In this document: one piece after another, positions 1 to 12,821 of the stretch | How positions within the stretch are numbered: the stretch's first letter is position 1 | Layout of the letters: each line of letters opens with the position of its first letter | NCBI GenBank assembly: GCA_037074705.1 | Contig: CM073590.1 | Span: forward strand, 236,890,101-236,954,100 | Length of the DNA: 64,000 nucleotides | DNA from: Zhengitettix transpicula | Lineage: Eukaryota; Arthropoda; Insecta; Orthoptera; Tetrigidae | Direction: 5' to 3' | The notes under the pieces: model-generated | Databases searched by the model: none | The model's input: only the letters and a program-made list of their open reading frames with translations | What the model was told of the DNA's origin: nothing | Program-made: the position numbers and the translations under genes

Positions 1-302
1 GAAAATAAGTGATAATATAAATACCACACAACGTTTCTGGGATCCTTGTCCACTTCTTCAGGTGCTAAGAAGAACCTAGGGCGACACAACTGCAATTCGT
101 CAGGTGACAAAACTCAAAAGCAGTCCAGTTGTGTCGTCGCTCTAGGCTCTTCTTAACACCTGAAGAAAGGAACAAGGATCCCTGCACTGATTTTGAGTTT
201 TGTCAACTAACGAGTGCAGTTGTGTCGTTATAGGCTCTTCTTAGCACCTGAAGAAAGGGACAAGGATTCCAGAAACGTTTTTATTTTATATTATCACTTA
301 TT
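1..302. repeat. Penelope-like terminal sequences in inverted arrangement
   Basis: Positions 1-118 are close to the reverse complement of 190-302, and a further partial direct copy lies at about 120-180. Each carries the block that recurs at the ends of Penelope-like fragments elsewhere in the window: CACCTGAAGA, then CAAGGATCCC, then AGAAACGTT and a TTTGTCTGTATT end. The same block follows the GIY-YIG coding segment near 51400 and near 61260, which ties it to that element class. Inverted partial terminal repeats are known for Penelope-like elements. No coding remnant is left here. Confidence 0.6.
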
Positions 303-877
303 TTGTCTGTATTTCCCCTAACTATCTTATTATCTAATAAATTAATGTTTAAGAATTTATATACCTTATAAGAGTTCAAGTCTCGATCGGGTTCAATCAA
401 AGGTCGATTTACACTTTTTTTCCGCTTGCTATATACATAAAATTAAATTCAAATCATTTACGAAACCCACCATTTTATTTCTTGCGACAATATTTATTTT
501 GTAGTTTATGGGCATCATTTCACTACAGTATATAACTCATGATGTAAAATAAAATCAGTCTGAAACATCAAATAAAACTTTCTTTTAGTCAGAAAGCCTG
601 AAGGGAATTAAAAATACGTATATATATATATAAAGAAACGATGAGCTTTAAAAAATAAAATTAGAATTAAAAATATTATTTTTAAAAAAACAACCATTGT
701 GACTTCGTAAAATTTAACAAGTCTGTTTATGGTCTTTAATAATATAATATTATTAATTACGCTAAAATAAAACAAATGCCTAAAAAGTACGAAAGAAATG
801 ATTGGTTCATACTTAGATTAATAACTGTTACTCATTTAATTTTTATAGATTTTTTTATTTAATAAATAAAATTTTTT
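303..877. other. AT-rich stretch without recognisable features
   Basis: This stretch is very AT-rich with homopolymer runs and a short (TA)n near 618-632. I see no open frame with protein character and no copy of the repeat families found elsewhere. Confidence 0.5.
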
Positions 878-886
878 AATAGAATT

Positions 887-1385
887 TTTTTTTTGGGTGT
901 ATATAGGCTATGTATAGGGTAATCCACATAGTGGCAACTCCCCTCTTATAGCATAGGAAAGGGATTTGAAAGGGGGGATGCGGTAGGGTGTAGGAAGGTA
1001 GCCAAGGGTTACTAGGGCCCCCGGGCTATATTTTAAGGATCCTACCCGGCATTCGCCTAAAAGTAATGCAGGACAAACCCTATAAAAAAACCTGCATCGG
1101 GTAGGTCGGGCATTGGGTACTTGTCCCACGCCCTTCCGATGACGGGAGAGGAGTTTTCTGTGGGGACGCAGCTTACCCCTCGCCATGCCTTGGCCTGTTT
1201 AGGAGGCAGCTGGCCGACTATTCCAATAGGAATAGCGGACAACTCTTGCCGTATGCCCAAGGTCTGCGATCCCGGAACATACACCTCTCAAAACAGACCG
1301 AGGTGCCTCGGTATGTGGGAACCTTAGTTCAAAAAAAACAAAACCAGAGAGATGTGAGAGCATCCCCAAAGGTAGCCCCCGCCAG
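887..1385 (-). repeat. Family A retroposon copy 1a, subfamily with GTCTACAC-type 3' end
   Basis: This is a near full-length family A copy in reverse orientation, with its tail side (T-run, then the reverse of the 3' end) at the left. It joins copy 1b head to head near 1385. The outer ends of the pair are flanked by AATAGAATT at 878-886 and 1671-1679, which looks like one target-site duplication around both copies. Open frames on both strands repeat in other copies and are by-products of the repeat. Confidence 0.85.
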
Positions 1386-1670
1386 AGCTCTCTGGGAAGG
1401 ACTCCTCTCCCGCTATCGGAAGGGCGTGGGACAAGTACCCAATGCCCGACCTACCCGATGCAGGTTTTTCTAGGGTTTTCCCTGCATTTATTTAGGCGAA
1501 TGCCGGGTAGGATCCTTAAACCATAGCCCGGGGGCCCTAGTAACCCTTGGCTACCTTCCCTCTAGCCTTCCGCATCACCCCTTTCTAATCCCTTCCTATG
1601 CTATTAAAGGGGAGTTGCCCAATGTGGATCACCCTCATGTAGCCTGTTGCCCTAAAATAATAAAAAAAAC
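1386..1670 (+). repeat. Family A retroposon copy 1b, 5'-truncated
   Basis: This is the 3' half of family A in forward orientation, from the ...CTCCTCTCCCGCTATCGG segment to the GTAGCCTGTTGCCCTAAAA end and an A-rich tail. It begins where reverse copy 1a ends, giving an inverted pair whose transcript could fold into a long duplex. Its 3' end belongs to the other subfamily (TGTTGCCCTAAAA) than that of copy 1a. Confidence 0.85.
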
Positions 1671-1679
1671 AATAGAATT

Positions 1680-3404
1680 ATAAATATAAACATTTTATCC
1701 TTCTGCTGCCTTTATAAACCAGCTGCAAGTAATTTTCTAGAAAAAGAATTTTTAACATAATTTTCCCATAATTTAATTCGATTTATAAGAGAAAATCTGA
1801 AAACAATTTTCGTGGTGTGTTACGCTGTTGACTGCTCGTCAGTGAAAAATTAGACTAGCCTGTAAATCTGTTTCTAATACGATCGACTTTACGGCAGCCA
1901 TGCAAATTTAACGATCCGCTGTTCAACACAATTTTGTGACGTCGTATAAATTTAATTAGAATCGTTTTTACTGCCCTTGTGTGTGAGATTAGGAATAACT
2001 GCCTAATAAACGGCATACTCTGTTATTATCAATTTGTAACTTTGAATGTGACGTATGTGTGTGTTACCACGCAAACAACCAGTAATTGATTTCATTGATA
2101 ACATTTGCATAATGGAACACAAACACACAAACAAATAGAAAACGGCTTCGTTGTACACTTCACGCTCATTTCACTTAATTTCAGATGGATATCGATATTT
2201 GCCTGAAGCTGTTAGGAAATTTACTCAGATTGAATTCTGTGGAGGGAATCGTTTGAAAGCAAGCAACGCCGCTTCTGTTTGTTCTCTAAAATAATTTAAA
2301 AGTTTCCTGTATCTAATTTTTATTTACAAAAAATGTCCCGATCCAGGTGTTTAATCTCTTTTAAAAATTTTTTAAGCTTAATTACTAATTTTTATGTATA
2401 TAAATTAATAATCGACGACTTTTCTGCTGATAATTTAGCCATATAAAAAAAGGTCCCTTTGCAGGTGTTTTATCACTCTCAAAAAATAATTTAAAGCTTA
2501 ATTACTAATTTTTTATACATAAATTACGAACCAAGGACCTTTCAGCGAATAATTCGCAAAAAATAATTTAAAGCTTAATTTCGAATTTTATATATATATA
2601 CATATATAAATTATGAATCAAGTACCCTTTAGAAGGTATTGGTATTGCATTATAACTTTAAATAAATAATTAATTATTTTTATAAACATTTTATGATGAA
2701 AAAATTATATATAATAATGTATCAGTTTTTTCGCTATCGTTTTTCAGCGATAATTTGTAGTCGATGCTGCTTTCAATCAGACGACTCAAGCAACGATCCC
2801 GAAGATCTCAACAATAGGGCGCCAGATAATTTTTTTTTAATGGGAAAAAATAATCAAAAGTTAAAGGGTTTCCTTTAATTAATTTATTCTTCGAGACATG
2901 AATATATATCTATCTCATGATCTGGTAACTTCAAACGCAGATGTTTTCAATAGTTTGTAGCTCTACTTGTTCTCTTTTAAATTATCAGTTACATACCGCT
3001 TGAGTTCTACATGGACACTTACTGATATCCGCCCCTTCACGAGTGCCACTGGGCAACTCACTTGAATTTTCGCGATCAGCAACAAGCGTGACGTCAGAAC
3101 AACAATACCGCTGCGGTAAAAAGAATGCCGCCACAGACAAATGTTACATCACTATATATATATATATCTGATATGAAATGAAAATTAATAAAGTTTATGT
3201 TTTTTAAAAAATCATATTTTTATTTTTGTGTCGATTTACGATAGACGAAAGCCCTTGGGTTCAAATTTAAATTATTCTATTGACTCTTATCGAAAACCTA
3301 TGGTATTATATTAGGTAATAATATCATTATTACATAAATACCAGAATTAAATTACGGTCATAACACATTTATAATCCTTTAAGAATAAACCTAAAACAAG
3401 TGAG
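1680..3404. other. AT-rich intergenic stretch with a short tandem repeat
   Basis: Apart from the tandem block at 2325-2640, I see only low-complexity AT-rich sequence. Around 3000-3140 there is a more balanced patch followed by a (TA)n run at 3154-3168. The 61-codon frame at 2693-2878 has no recognisable domain and AT-driven composition. Confidence 0.45.
2325..2640. repeat. Short tandem repeat, about three units of 100-115 bp
   Basis: Three imperfect units share the core TTTAAAGCTTAATTACTAA, followed by TTTTTAT, ATAAATTA and a TTTC-GC-GATAATT segment. Core starts are near 2374, 2490 and 2565. Units differ by small indels and substitutions. No coding potential is visible. Confidence 0.65.
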
Positions 3405-3880
3405 AACTGTTCTCTCGTAGGAAGAAAATTTTTTTGGGGGTACCTTCTCCACTCTCTCTGTTTTTGAACTAAGGTTCCTACGAGGCACGTCGGCCTTTTT
3501 ATAGAGGTGTATGTTCCGAGGTCGCAGACCTTGGTCATACGGTAAGACTTTATCTTTGTTCCCATTGGAACAGTTGGCCAGCTGCCTCCTAAAGTGGTCA
3601 AGGCACGGAGTGTGTAATGCTGCGGAAGGACGTGGGACAAATACCAAATGCCCGAACCACCAGATTCAGGTTTTCTAGGGTTTTCCTGCATTCCTTTTAA
3701 GAGAATGCCGCGTAAGATTCTTAAATCATATCCCGGGTGGGGGGGGGGGGGCTACCTTGGCTACCTTCATCTACCCTTTTGCATCTCCTATTTCAAATCC
3801 ATTCCTATGCTATTAAAGGGGAGTTGCCATTATGTGGATTACCTTTATGTAGCCTGTTACTCTAAAAAAGAAAATTAAGT
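3405..3880 (+). repeat. Family A retroposon copy 2, diverged
   Basis: The copy runs from a 5' remnant (TTCTCTCGTAGG, matching the hairpin end of full copies) to the GTAGCCTGTTACTCTAAAAAA end. It is more diverged than most copies. The central hairpin carries the G-C form (GTTCCcattGGAAC) in place of the commoner A-T form. A G-run of about 12 lies near 3741. No clear target duplication was found. Confidence 0.8.
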
Positions 3881-3889
3881 AATGTCATA

Positions 3890-4690
3890 GACAGTTGAAC
3901 TATAAAATTTTCAAAATAATTCTCAATTGAAGAGAAAGATGGTACAGTACCATATTTCCACGTCGTGGCTTAAGTTTATTTTAACTCGGATTGGTTTATC
4001 CGGAATATACACGGGGAAATTTTTTTTTGTTCTTTAAATTCCCATTTTTCATTAATGTCGGTTTTATATCAGTTCACTGTTCATTATAATAGAATCCTGT
4101 ATAGGTTGAGAGGTATAGCAAGTCGTGCGAACTGCGCATTAGGAGAAAAAGGGAGTATAGACGTCAGAGAGAATCTGTCCCTTGGATACAAACGGAAGCA
4201 ACGGTACTATTATTCTTATAAATAATTAATTATATCCTTAGGAACAGGAAATACATACACAGAAAATTTCTTTTCACCCACATCCAGTATTTATAAATTC
4301 TTAAATTTTATCGATATCCAACGTATCGTCAACTGGACACAAACAATACATTTCCTTATGTCAATGTATTTTTCATAATAGATCATAAACACTACCAAAT
4401 TTCCATGTCAAAGGTTCTTGTTCATAGAGAGCTCTATCCATATGCTCACTAAAACTCCAGAAATAAAAAACTAATCTAATCCACTATTTCCAATAATTCT
4501 ACTATTACGATGTTGAAGAATTTTTAATGGCTGTTTCTCTTTATAACAAATTTATCTGGGCCAAAAATAACGCAAAAATAAAATGCTGAATTCTTACTAA
4601 GAAATTCTTGATTCTAAAATTTATGGGTAAAATTACAAGCTTATTTTTCAAACGTCTCTCCTCCATCTTGTAGCACGATAGTTTTATTAT
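3890..4690. other. AT-rich stretch, nothing recognised
   Basis: This is low-complexity AT-rich DNA without a supported open frame or a copy of the repeat families seen elsewhere in the window. Confidence 0.45.
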
Positions 4691-4692
4691 TG

Positions 4693-4736
4693 GTATATAT
4701 ATATATATATATAGATAGATAGATAGATAGATAGAT
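4693..4736. repeat. (TA)n followed by (GATA)n microsatellite
   Basis: A run of TA dinucleotides passes directly into six GATA tetranucleotides. Confidence 0.95.
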
Positions 4737-4759
4737 TTTATTTTAATTTAATTAGATAT

Positions 4760-5270
4760 TAGTAAGGGTTGAGATCTTGGCACGTTGGAATTTGACCAGG
4801 CGCCGCGCTGACGGTGAGATAATCCCTAAGGTCTGGTCTTAGGCACGTAGGCTGTTGACCCGCGGAAGTTACCTGGACTGTCGCACCGAGGGAAACGTCT
4901 CTCCAAAAATCCAAGAAATTGAATTAAAACGTGACTGCCTGAACCAATCACATTTCTTGGTTCAGGAAAGATAGATCGAAAATTGGTCGAGAACATCGAT
5001 ATTTCACTTCCAGCAAAGGGGCTGCAACGCAAGTGTAGAGAGACTCATCGACGAACCGTCGCCAGGGACGGACGTACAGACCCAAACTTGCATCATCCAG
5101 AGGACTATGAGAGATCGAGGGTGCCACATGATCACGGCCAGAGATCAACGCGAGGTACCTGCCAACTGTCTCAATCCTTGACGCACCTTGGGGAATTACG
5201 GTAAACCGTGGTTTAACTTGGGATTAAGGGATCCGATTGTTTTTCCCGGCGAGCTGAACAGGCTTAATTT
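4760..5270. other. GC-balanced island of unknown nature
   Basis: About 500 bp with clearly higher GC than its flanks. It has overlapping frames of 66-73 codons on both strands, none with a domain I recognise. A perfect inverted repeat, CCAATCACATTTCTTGGTTC with partial self-complementarity around GAACCAA/TTGGTTC, lies near 4940-4966. It immediately follows a (TA)n/(GATA)n tract, which in this window often flanks an insertion, so it may be a fragment of a repeat present only once here. An exon or a regulatory island is the alternative. Confidence 0.3.
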
Positions 5271-5279
5271 GTATTTATT

Positions 5280-7090
5280 TTATTTTATTTTTCTCATGCT
5301 CAGTTAAATGATTATTAAATTCTGTAAAATATCCCTTTACTTTATCATTTAAAAAACCTACCACTACAATATTCTCTAAAAAAAATAAAGATGGTGGATT
5401 TAACTGCTAACATGTAATTATTAGTAATGTTCATAAAATTGTTAACAAAGATAAATATAACAATGGTTAGAAATTGGAAAAACACGGGATGATCGAAAAG
5501 TGGGAAAAAATAAAATAAAAATTGTATTCATACATCGTTACTAAAATGCAGAAATTAAATAGTCACCTCAAGATTTACGACTGGCCGTACCAAAATAGCT
5601 GATTTTTTAAAAAATAATCCTACATCAGTGAAACGTTAAAATATCACTACAGTATATATTTAAATTACAAAACAGCATAACACACTGAATGGAAACGAAA
5701 TAGTGGCAGAATTCAAATTTACATGATGGAATAATACATTTCATCACTGCAATAGTCTTTCTGTTTTCAAAAACGTTAAAAACATTGTTGCCAAAATACG
5801 AATATTACAACACCACTGTAAATGCAATTAAAAAAATATATTTATTTGTAAATATTATTCATGATTTTTAACTGATCCCTGGCTAATGAATATATAAAAA
5901 ATTATTTTTAAAAATAACAATGGTGTTTTGTTAAATATTCCAAGAAACATGTTAGAAAAATTATTATTGGAATAATAGTGAATGAAAAATTGAAACCTGC
6001 CTACATGAAGTTCAAATTGGTGAAACAAAACTAGAAATTAAAAAGTATTTGAATTTATTTTATTTTACATGAAATAATAACGAGGGCTGTTTTTTCAACC
6101 CTTCGGGCAGTGAGTAACTGTCGTAAACCCGTAATTACACCATCTGCAGTTATGGAATGTTACAATCTCTCTGCTGAATATTACTTTAAGGTGAAGTTAA
6201 AGCCGACGAGTCAATAAATTTCGAGGACATCTCCATTGAAATTACAGAGAAATTTACTTGGAAGCCTTCATGTCGTATGCTAATGATATGTGCTCCTCTT
6301 CCCTGCATGGACGAGATGTTTTCCTACTGAAATCTGCAGGCTTTTAACTGGAGATACGCACGACATAAAATTACATTTCTGGGAACTGAAATATTACACA
6401 AGCTGGAAATTACTTAAAACATAGTTATTTCAGAACACTCTGGAGACTCATACTGCATACAGTAATGTAGATGTTAAATAAAGTTTATTTATCTTATAAT
6501 AATAAATTACACAGTCTTGACTTTGTTTACTGTAACTGCCACCGTGCATTTTTAAAATTGTAGTAAAAATAAAATAATATTTAATTAATATATTAGTCAA
6601 AATAATTTTCAGAATCTTTTTCTTTATAGTACCGAAATAAATAAAGCTTTATATTTAAATTCACAATATTTGTAAAACATAAACAACTAGTTGGCATAAC
6701 ATAAACCACAATTACGTTGATTGGTGTTCGTACAATATTCATTTACTTTCATCCAAATTTGGGCTTTCCTTAATTTCACCAAACCTTTCTTACATGTGAT
6801 AGGATACTTTCTTCTTACAAGAAGTGACATTAAATATTTTCCCCGTTACCAAAATTAAAATATAAATAGATTACTGGCATCGAGAAATGTCTGTGGTTAT
6901 TTTTAATACATCAGAAAATTTAAGCAGAACCCAAATAAAAAATTGTCTTTGAGACGCATTGTGTAAAAAATTGTATTCCTAAACAAAAAATTGTAATAAA
7001 CGTACCGAATACTGTTATATTTCACGACAGTAAGAAATACGCTGGTTTTGAACTTTTTTTCGCAACGGTGTTGATTTATTAAGTTAATAA
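5280..7090. other. Long AT-rich stretch, nothing recognised
   Basis: No repeat family from elsewhere in the window and no convincing coding frame is visible. A more balanced patch lies at about 6085-6370. Confidence 0.4.
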
Positions 7091-7258
7091 TTTGAGAGGG
7101 TGGTTCTATTTCCTATAATGGGTAATCAAGACAGGAATAACGTTTCGAGCAATAAAAACCTTCCGTCATCAGGAACAAGGGTTTTAGACGAATCAAAGCT
7201 GGGAACTGAAGTCAGAGAAATTCATAACAAAATGAAATTCAGATTATTACAGGGAGTC

Positions 7259-7261
<3 letters not shown>

Positions 7262-7301
<40 letters not shown>
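7262..7301. repeat. (TA)n microsatellite
   Basis: A perfect run of about 20 TA dinucleotides. It creates the Ile-Tyr repeat at the end of a spurious frame. Confidence 0.97.
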
Positions 7302-7305
<4 letters not shown>

Positions 7306-7497
7306 CTAATATTTCACATCACAAACTAATACCCTTTGTATATATCTTTACAATAAAAAATTATCTATTAAATTTGTTTTAATTGTGAAATGAAGTCGTT
7401 ACAAATAAAACAGTAAAATAAGGAATAATACGCGGAATAATTAACGAAAGAGGAGAAAAATTATTCAGAGGAAGAAGCTTTAGACAGGAAATATATT

Positions 7498-7775
7498 TCG
7501 AGTAATCTACATAGTAACCACTTCCCTCTCATAGTATAGGAACAGGAGTGAACGAGGGGATACAGAAGGGTAGGGAATAATTACCAAGGGACTGTAGTTT
7601 TAAGGATTCTACCGGCAATTCGCCTAAAAGTGATTTATGGAAAGTCCTAATAATACTTGTCCCACACCCTTCCTATGGTGGAAGATGGGATTTGCTATGA
7701 GGACACAGTATTCACTTTTCCATGTTCCCATCAGTTTAGGAGGCAGCTGGCCGACTCTTCCAATAATAATTTATT
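7498..7775 (-). repeat. Family A copy 3a, strongly diverged
   Basis: The copy is reverse-oriented and aligns to family A from its 3' end (GTAATCTACATAGT) to the central GGAGGCAGCTGGCCGACT block. It carries many substitutions and deletions and is one of the oldest copies in the window. Confidence 0.75.
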
Positions 7776-7784
7776 TTTCTCTGA

Positions 7785-7975
7785 GTAACAGACTACATGA
7801 GTTTATTCGACTTTAATCGCGTAGGAAGGGATTTTAAAAAGTTGAGAAAGACTGCTAAGGGTTAAGTAGGATCCCAGGGCTGTAATTTTAAGTATCCTAC
7901 CCTACGGAAATTAGCCTAAAGGTGATGCAGGAAAGATGCTAGAAAAAACTGCATCAGCTAGGCCGGGTTTTTAAT
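7785..7975 (-). repeat. Family A copy 3b, diverged partial
   Basis: A second reverse-oriented 3' fragment follows directly after copy 3a: GACTACATGAG, then GTAGGAAGGGATTTT, then GGATCC-AGGGCTGTA, ending near CTGCATCAGCTAGGCCGGG. The tandem order with 3a suggests two insertions or a local duplication. Confidence 0.7.
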
Positions 7976-7979
7976 TTTA

Positions 7980-10900
7980 GACAACAGAAAAACGATTGTT
8001 TTTTATAAATTTTACCATTTATAAGTTCAATAAGAAGCATTAATTATCAGATTGTTTTTACAATTAACTATAATGTATCCATAATTTCTTAATAGACAAT
8101 ATTCAATTGATGGTATGGTTTTATGATTAGAATTAGAATTACGATATAAATTAGTCACCCATTCTCATAACTTCTACAATATATTTATTAAACAAAAACG
8201 AATAATTTTTGTTTGATTGTTTTTCCCCACCGAAAACATTTCAGTATTTTAAATTAGTATTTTGTGTTGCGTGATCGTTTAATTTTTACCTGTCTCTCTT
8301 CTGCCCTTGTAATTTTGGTTATTAATCCAGGAATAATCCGCGAATATAAAATTTAATTAAACTGTATTGTAAAACGTTCTACTCTATTACTAATATAACT
8401 GAAAACAAGAGAAACTTTCGTTGAACATCCTGTGTTATTTATTCGGCAGAGTATTCACGCAATTCACGCCGAGAATTTTTTTCCCAGTAGCGTCATGTTT
8501 AGTGCAGGGAAAGTCTGAGTCAGATAAGAACAGGATCGGAACCTTATGAATATTTTTTATTTAAATTCTGTTGGCAGTCACGCTGACCTCTTTTCATACC
8601 AACACGCTACGATATTTGGATCTCACAGACGCAAAGGCAGAAGACAAATAAATGAGAATGGAGAGCTATGAAACTGCAAACTAATATTTGTTAGAAAAGT
8701 TAGGGTAAACAAGAACAATGACGGAAGAAAATGAAATGCAGAGAAAGTTTCCTTTCAAGTTTCTTCGCATTTCATCAGTTCAGAAAAGTAAAGGACAATT
8801 CTGGTTCAGACTTTTGAAAGTAATTTAAAACACTGAAATACTGTTTTCTGAATTTTGAAATGATACGTTAGGTCGATTTACTCATTTTTTGTATTAACTA
8901 AACGTCGTTAGATTTATAGAAAAAAAATTATATACCTTTCGGAGGAAATATATAGCTGGACAGAGAAATGAAAGCCCTATTTTATACATTCATACATTAT
9001 TTATTGGTGAACATTTCGCATTATAATAGTCAATTGAACAAATTAATATTTTTGTAGCACGAATGTTGATTGTGTGTTGTTTTTCCTTGCGCCAAAAAAT
9101 AAACTTCACCTGGAAATTAATTTTTAAAAAGTATTTTTTGACAAAAACGAGTTTTATTTGAATTGAAAATCGAATTCGTTACAATGCTCTCGAAGGATGC
9201 GAGCTGCAACTGTTATTTTAAAGCTTCAGAAGTAGCAGTTCTTATTTCTACCGTAGTTGATACAGTAACGCGAGTTATTTGGTCAGGTGGATGGAGTCAA
9301 AAGGGGCAAAAGGGAGACGATACAATGAAGCCGCGGAGAAGACGGTGTTAATAAATGGTGAATGACAGCTTTGAAGGACGACCTAAATTTTTCGGAATAA
9401 GATATGGAAACCCGTAAACATCTGTTTCGCAGACGGGATCACGAAAATTTCGGACATCCGGGAAAATTCAGTTTACCGGGAAACACAATGGATTTATTAG
9501 GCTACCATCTTGGTTGAGGCGAACCAATGATATTCTAACAAATTTACCAGCGATTCGGCAACTTGGAAATTTCGAGATCTCAGAGGTCTGTTGGAAGTTA
9601 TGGAAAACCGCATTCGGAACAAGATAGTCGGATATAACTCACGACCCAATCAGTAAATGATCCAGCGCAAAGTTGAGAGCGAGCACCATATTTCCGGTGC
9701 CGACCATTGATGGACACGAAACCGCCGCCACAGGGCAGCGTAAGACCGCACACCACAGAAACAAATAGGCATCCGCCGGCACGGTATCGCGAATATTATG
9801 TTGTTGTTTTTTCAAGTATCGTAAAGCCAGAGGCTTCATTTTATTCAATTAAATTTAACATGATGTGATTCACCCCAAGATATTCGTAAGACCCCTGAGA
9901 GAGAGAGGGGGGAGTAGTTTTTATTTTATTGTTGCCAATTTTTAAATATTAAATTCTGTTTTATCATTCAATTATTATTATATTAATTAATTAAATCCTT
10001 GTTATTTACGTGTTAACCCCACCCATATTCTTACACCTAATAACTTAAATATTACAACAAAGTAGATGCATAATTAACCCTCCTACGAGTGTAAGTCTTA
10101 CAAGTGAAAGGCTTCGTTGTATTACCTGTTGTTAATTACAGCCGTGTGTTCTGCAGGTTTGGTTGGGATAGATTGCTAGGAAACGATAAGGGCGCATCAC
10201 AATCGGATTTCCCGGTTTTAATAACAGGTAGACGGGGCCATTATTAGTGGCGTGCGGCCAGAAAAGCCTCTGATTTATGCTCCCAGCTCTCGGGGAACTT
10301 CAATAATTGTGAATTATCGGTTTACCTTGTGGGACGGCGAAGTTATCCGCATTAAAGCGCAGTCGTGGGCGATGCAAGTTACGCCATTATTCTCCGCAAC
10401 ACCTTCAGCTTTTGCGTACTGCGGGTTCTAAACGTTTTAGGGGTAGAACTTGGGGTTTCTTGCATTAATCACGTTCTTCTTTAGCTTTTTTTTTCCTGTT
10501 AATAACAAGAGAAGTAATATATTTTGCACCATTTAGTGAATACTCAATATTAGAATAGTGTTCAGGAAAGAAAGCTGTCGTAAATTTAATTATCTCGCGA
10601 TTCATACTACAATTTCAGCAAACATTCTCGAAACAGAATTATTATATGTTTAACTTGCAATAACAGAAATATTAATTAAGTATAATTGAAAATAATGAGA
10701 AACTATTGTTGTTCTACTACCTTAATTTAACGGTTTAACTTCCCGCCGTATGTACTTACTTAAGTACAGATTCTCACATAATTTTAAATAGTCTGACCAT
10801 AAAATAATCGGTTTGGTTGTTCTTAAATACAAATTTGAATTAACAGGTAATTAAAAAAATATAATGTCCAAACATTCATAAAAAATGTATTAATTGACAT

Positions 10901-12180
10901 TTGAATTATATGTATGCATCGATACGCCACGACCCTAATTCGGTACTTTATCAGGCAAACTGAAATTTAAGAGAAGTAAAGATAAGAACTCAATGAGTAA
11001 CTTTATAATTTAAAATTTCTTCAATGAACTTCAATATTCTGATAAATTTTATTGAATAAAATTCCTATATTATTAGTGATTTTTTTACATAAATTATTGT
11101 ATATAATACAGAATGAATCACCTAAAACGAACACCGCTAATATTTCTAAAATTGAAGGTACTAATAATGTGAGTATTTTAATGAAATTTTAGACAAGGAC
11201 TCGTATTTGCAGTCCGTACATAGATTTTAATAATTTTTGAAACGTGATTAATAAAAAAAAGAATTAAAAATAGAACTATGCCCGTTGATATTAAAAACAG
11301 TAGACTAAATTAATTACATTATCAATTAATAAACATTTTATAACTTTTGGACATTAAACTGATGTATTTATTTATTACCTAAAAGTAGTCAAAAAATATC
11401 AATATTAACATGGAATTATTATTTCCAATATTGCAGTGATTTAAATTATTATTAATCTAGTTCTTAAGAATTATTAGCTATAAAAAAAGTTTTATCTATA
11501 ATTAATTCTAGAAATAATAAAAATATTTTTTAATCTGCTTGTTTGCTCCTTGTCGAACATAATATTATTTAATTTATATTACGTTATTCACGAAGACATT
11601 CTAACTGGTCAAAAAGTAATAATTTTAAGTTTCAAAAATGTTTTTCAGTAATAATTTTTTATATTCCAGGGCAAATTTAAATTTAATATAACACAGACGA
11701 TAATATATAATAATAAATAACCACTAAATTAGTGAAAAATCGAGACAGCTGGAATTGTTATGCGTGATGTACAGACTTCTTTATTACCATTAATTAATTT
11801 TCATTATTTCATTATTTTAGTTATGAGGAAGACATCTTCTGTATTATTCCTGCCATTTAAGTGGATATCATTGTCAAATATTTAATAATTTGATCCCAGT
11901 TTGCAATATACTGTTTAAATTAAAGAAAACAATAGATTTTTAATCTCGTTCACAGGGCCATTCTTCTCTCGGATCACATCTTTTCACTTCAAAAACCTAG
12001 ACATCGTCACTAACATTCTATTAGCTAATTATTATCCTCTTACTTTTACCAACACTTATATAAACAATATATTCATGAAATTTGTACATTCGTCTATATC
12101 AGCTTTACCAGGACCTGAATGTTCCCAGGATCAAGACTATTTCGATATTATAATGGTCTGCATAACGACGTAACCAAATT
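7980..12180. other. Long AT-rich stretch with one GC-balanced island
   Basis: Mostly AT-rich single-copy-looking DNA. A patch at about 9150-9790 is more balanced and holds weak 62-69 codon frames without recognised domains. The island at 10130-10460 is listed separately. A GA-rich run sits at 9897-9913. Confidence 0.4.
10130..10460. other. GC-balanced, apparently single-copy island
   Basis: About 330 bp of markedly higher GC inside AT-rich DNA, with no open frame of note on either strand and no similarity to the repeat families here. Such islands in insect intergenic DNA can be conserved regulatory elements. That reading is inference, since no comparison is possible here. Confidence 0.3.
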
Positions 12181-12244
12181 GCTTCTCCGATATAATATTG
12201 GCAATATTTACAAAAGTTTTAACTCGTAGGCATGTTATGTTGAG

Positions 12245-12307
12245 ATTGGGATTGACTGCTGGATTACTGAGGATACTCATTTTGCTGTTTACAAAATAAA
12301 ATTCAGG
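12245..12307 (+). pseudogene. Penelope-like GIY-YIG endonuclease fragment, left part (split by family A copy 4)
   Basis: Read in the frame ending at 12307, this gives DTHFAVYKIKF, which parallels DTYSKHCVVYKISC in the better copy at 50816-51139. The reading continues at 12822 after the inserted repeat. This is the N-terminal side of the GIY-YIG nuclease domain that Penelope-like retroelements carry downstream of their reverse transcriptase. Only a short fragment survives, so the element is dead. Confidence 0.55.
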
Positions 12308-12813
12308 GGAGGGGTACCTTTTACGAGAGATACGAAGGGGCTAACTTCGGGGGTGCCTTTTCCTCTCCGTTTTTGAACCAAGGTTCCCACAAGCCGAGGC
12401 ACCTCGGCCTGTTCTGAGAGGTGTATGTTCCGGGGTCATAGACCTTGGGCATAAGATAAGAGATGTCCGCTATTCCCATTGGAATAGTCGGCCAGCTGCC
12501 TCCTAAACTGGTCGTGGCACGGAAAAGGGAATGCTGCGTGCCCACAGCAAACTCTTCTCCCGCTATCGGAAGGGTGTGTGACAAGTACCCAATGCCCGAC
12601 CTACCTGATGCAGGTTTTTCTAGGGTTTTTCCCTGCATTTCTTTAGGCGAATGCCGGGTAGGATCCTTATAATATAGCCCGGGGGCCCTAGTTAACCCTT
12701 GGCTACCTTCTTCTACCCTTCCGCATCCCCCCTTTCAAATCCCTTCCTATGCTATTAGAGGGGAGTTGCCACCATGTGGATTACCCTCATGTAGCCTGTT
12801 AACCAAAAAAAAT
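12308..12813 (+). repeat. Family A retroposon copy 4, inserted in a Penelope-like endonuclease fragment
   Basis: The insertion is flanked by AATTCAGG at 12300-12307 and 12814-12821. The 5' end is truncated to GGAGGGGTACCTTTTACGAG and the tail is AACCAAAAAAAATA. Removing the insertion and one duplication joins VYKIKF directly to RHCNAVFIGQTKR in one frame. The insertion therefore occurred inside an older Penelope-like element. Confidence 0.9.
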
Positions 12814-12821
12814 AATTCAGG

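Noticed and set aside
3739..3752. Long G-run in family A copy 2, and C-runs near 52267 and 60885
   Set aside because: Single homopolymers are common sequencing or slippage products and carry no further structure here.
7100..7309. 69-codon frame ending in Ile-Tyr repeats
   Set aside because: Its end is the (TA)n run and the rest has no recognisable domain.
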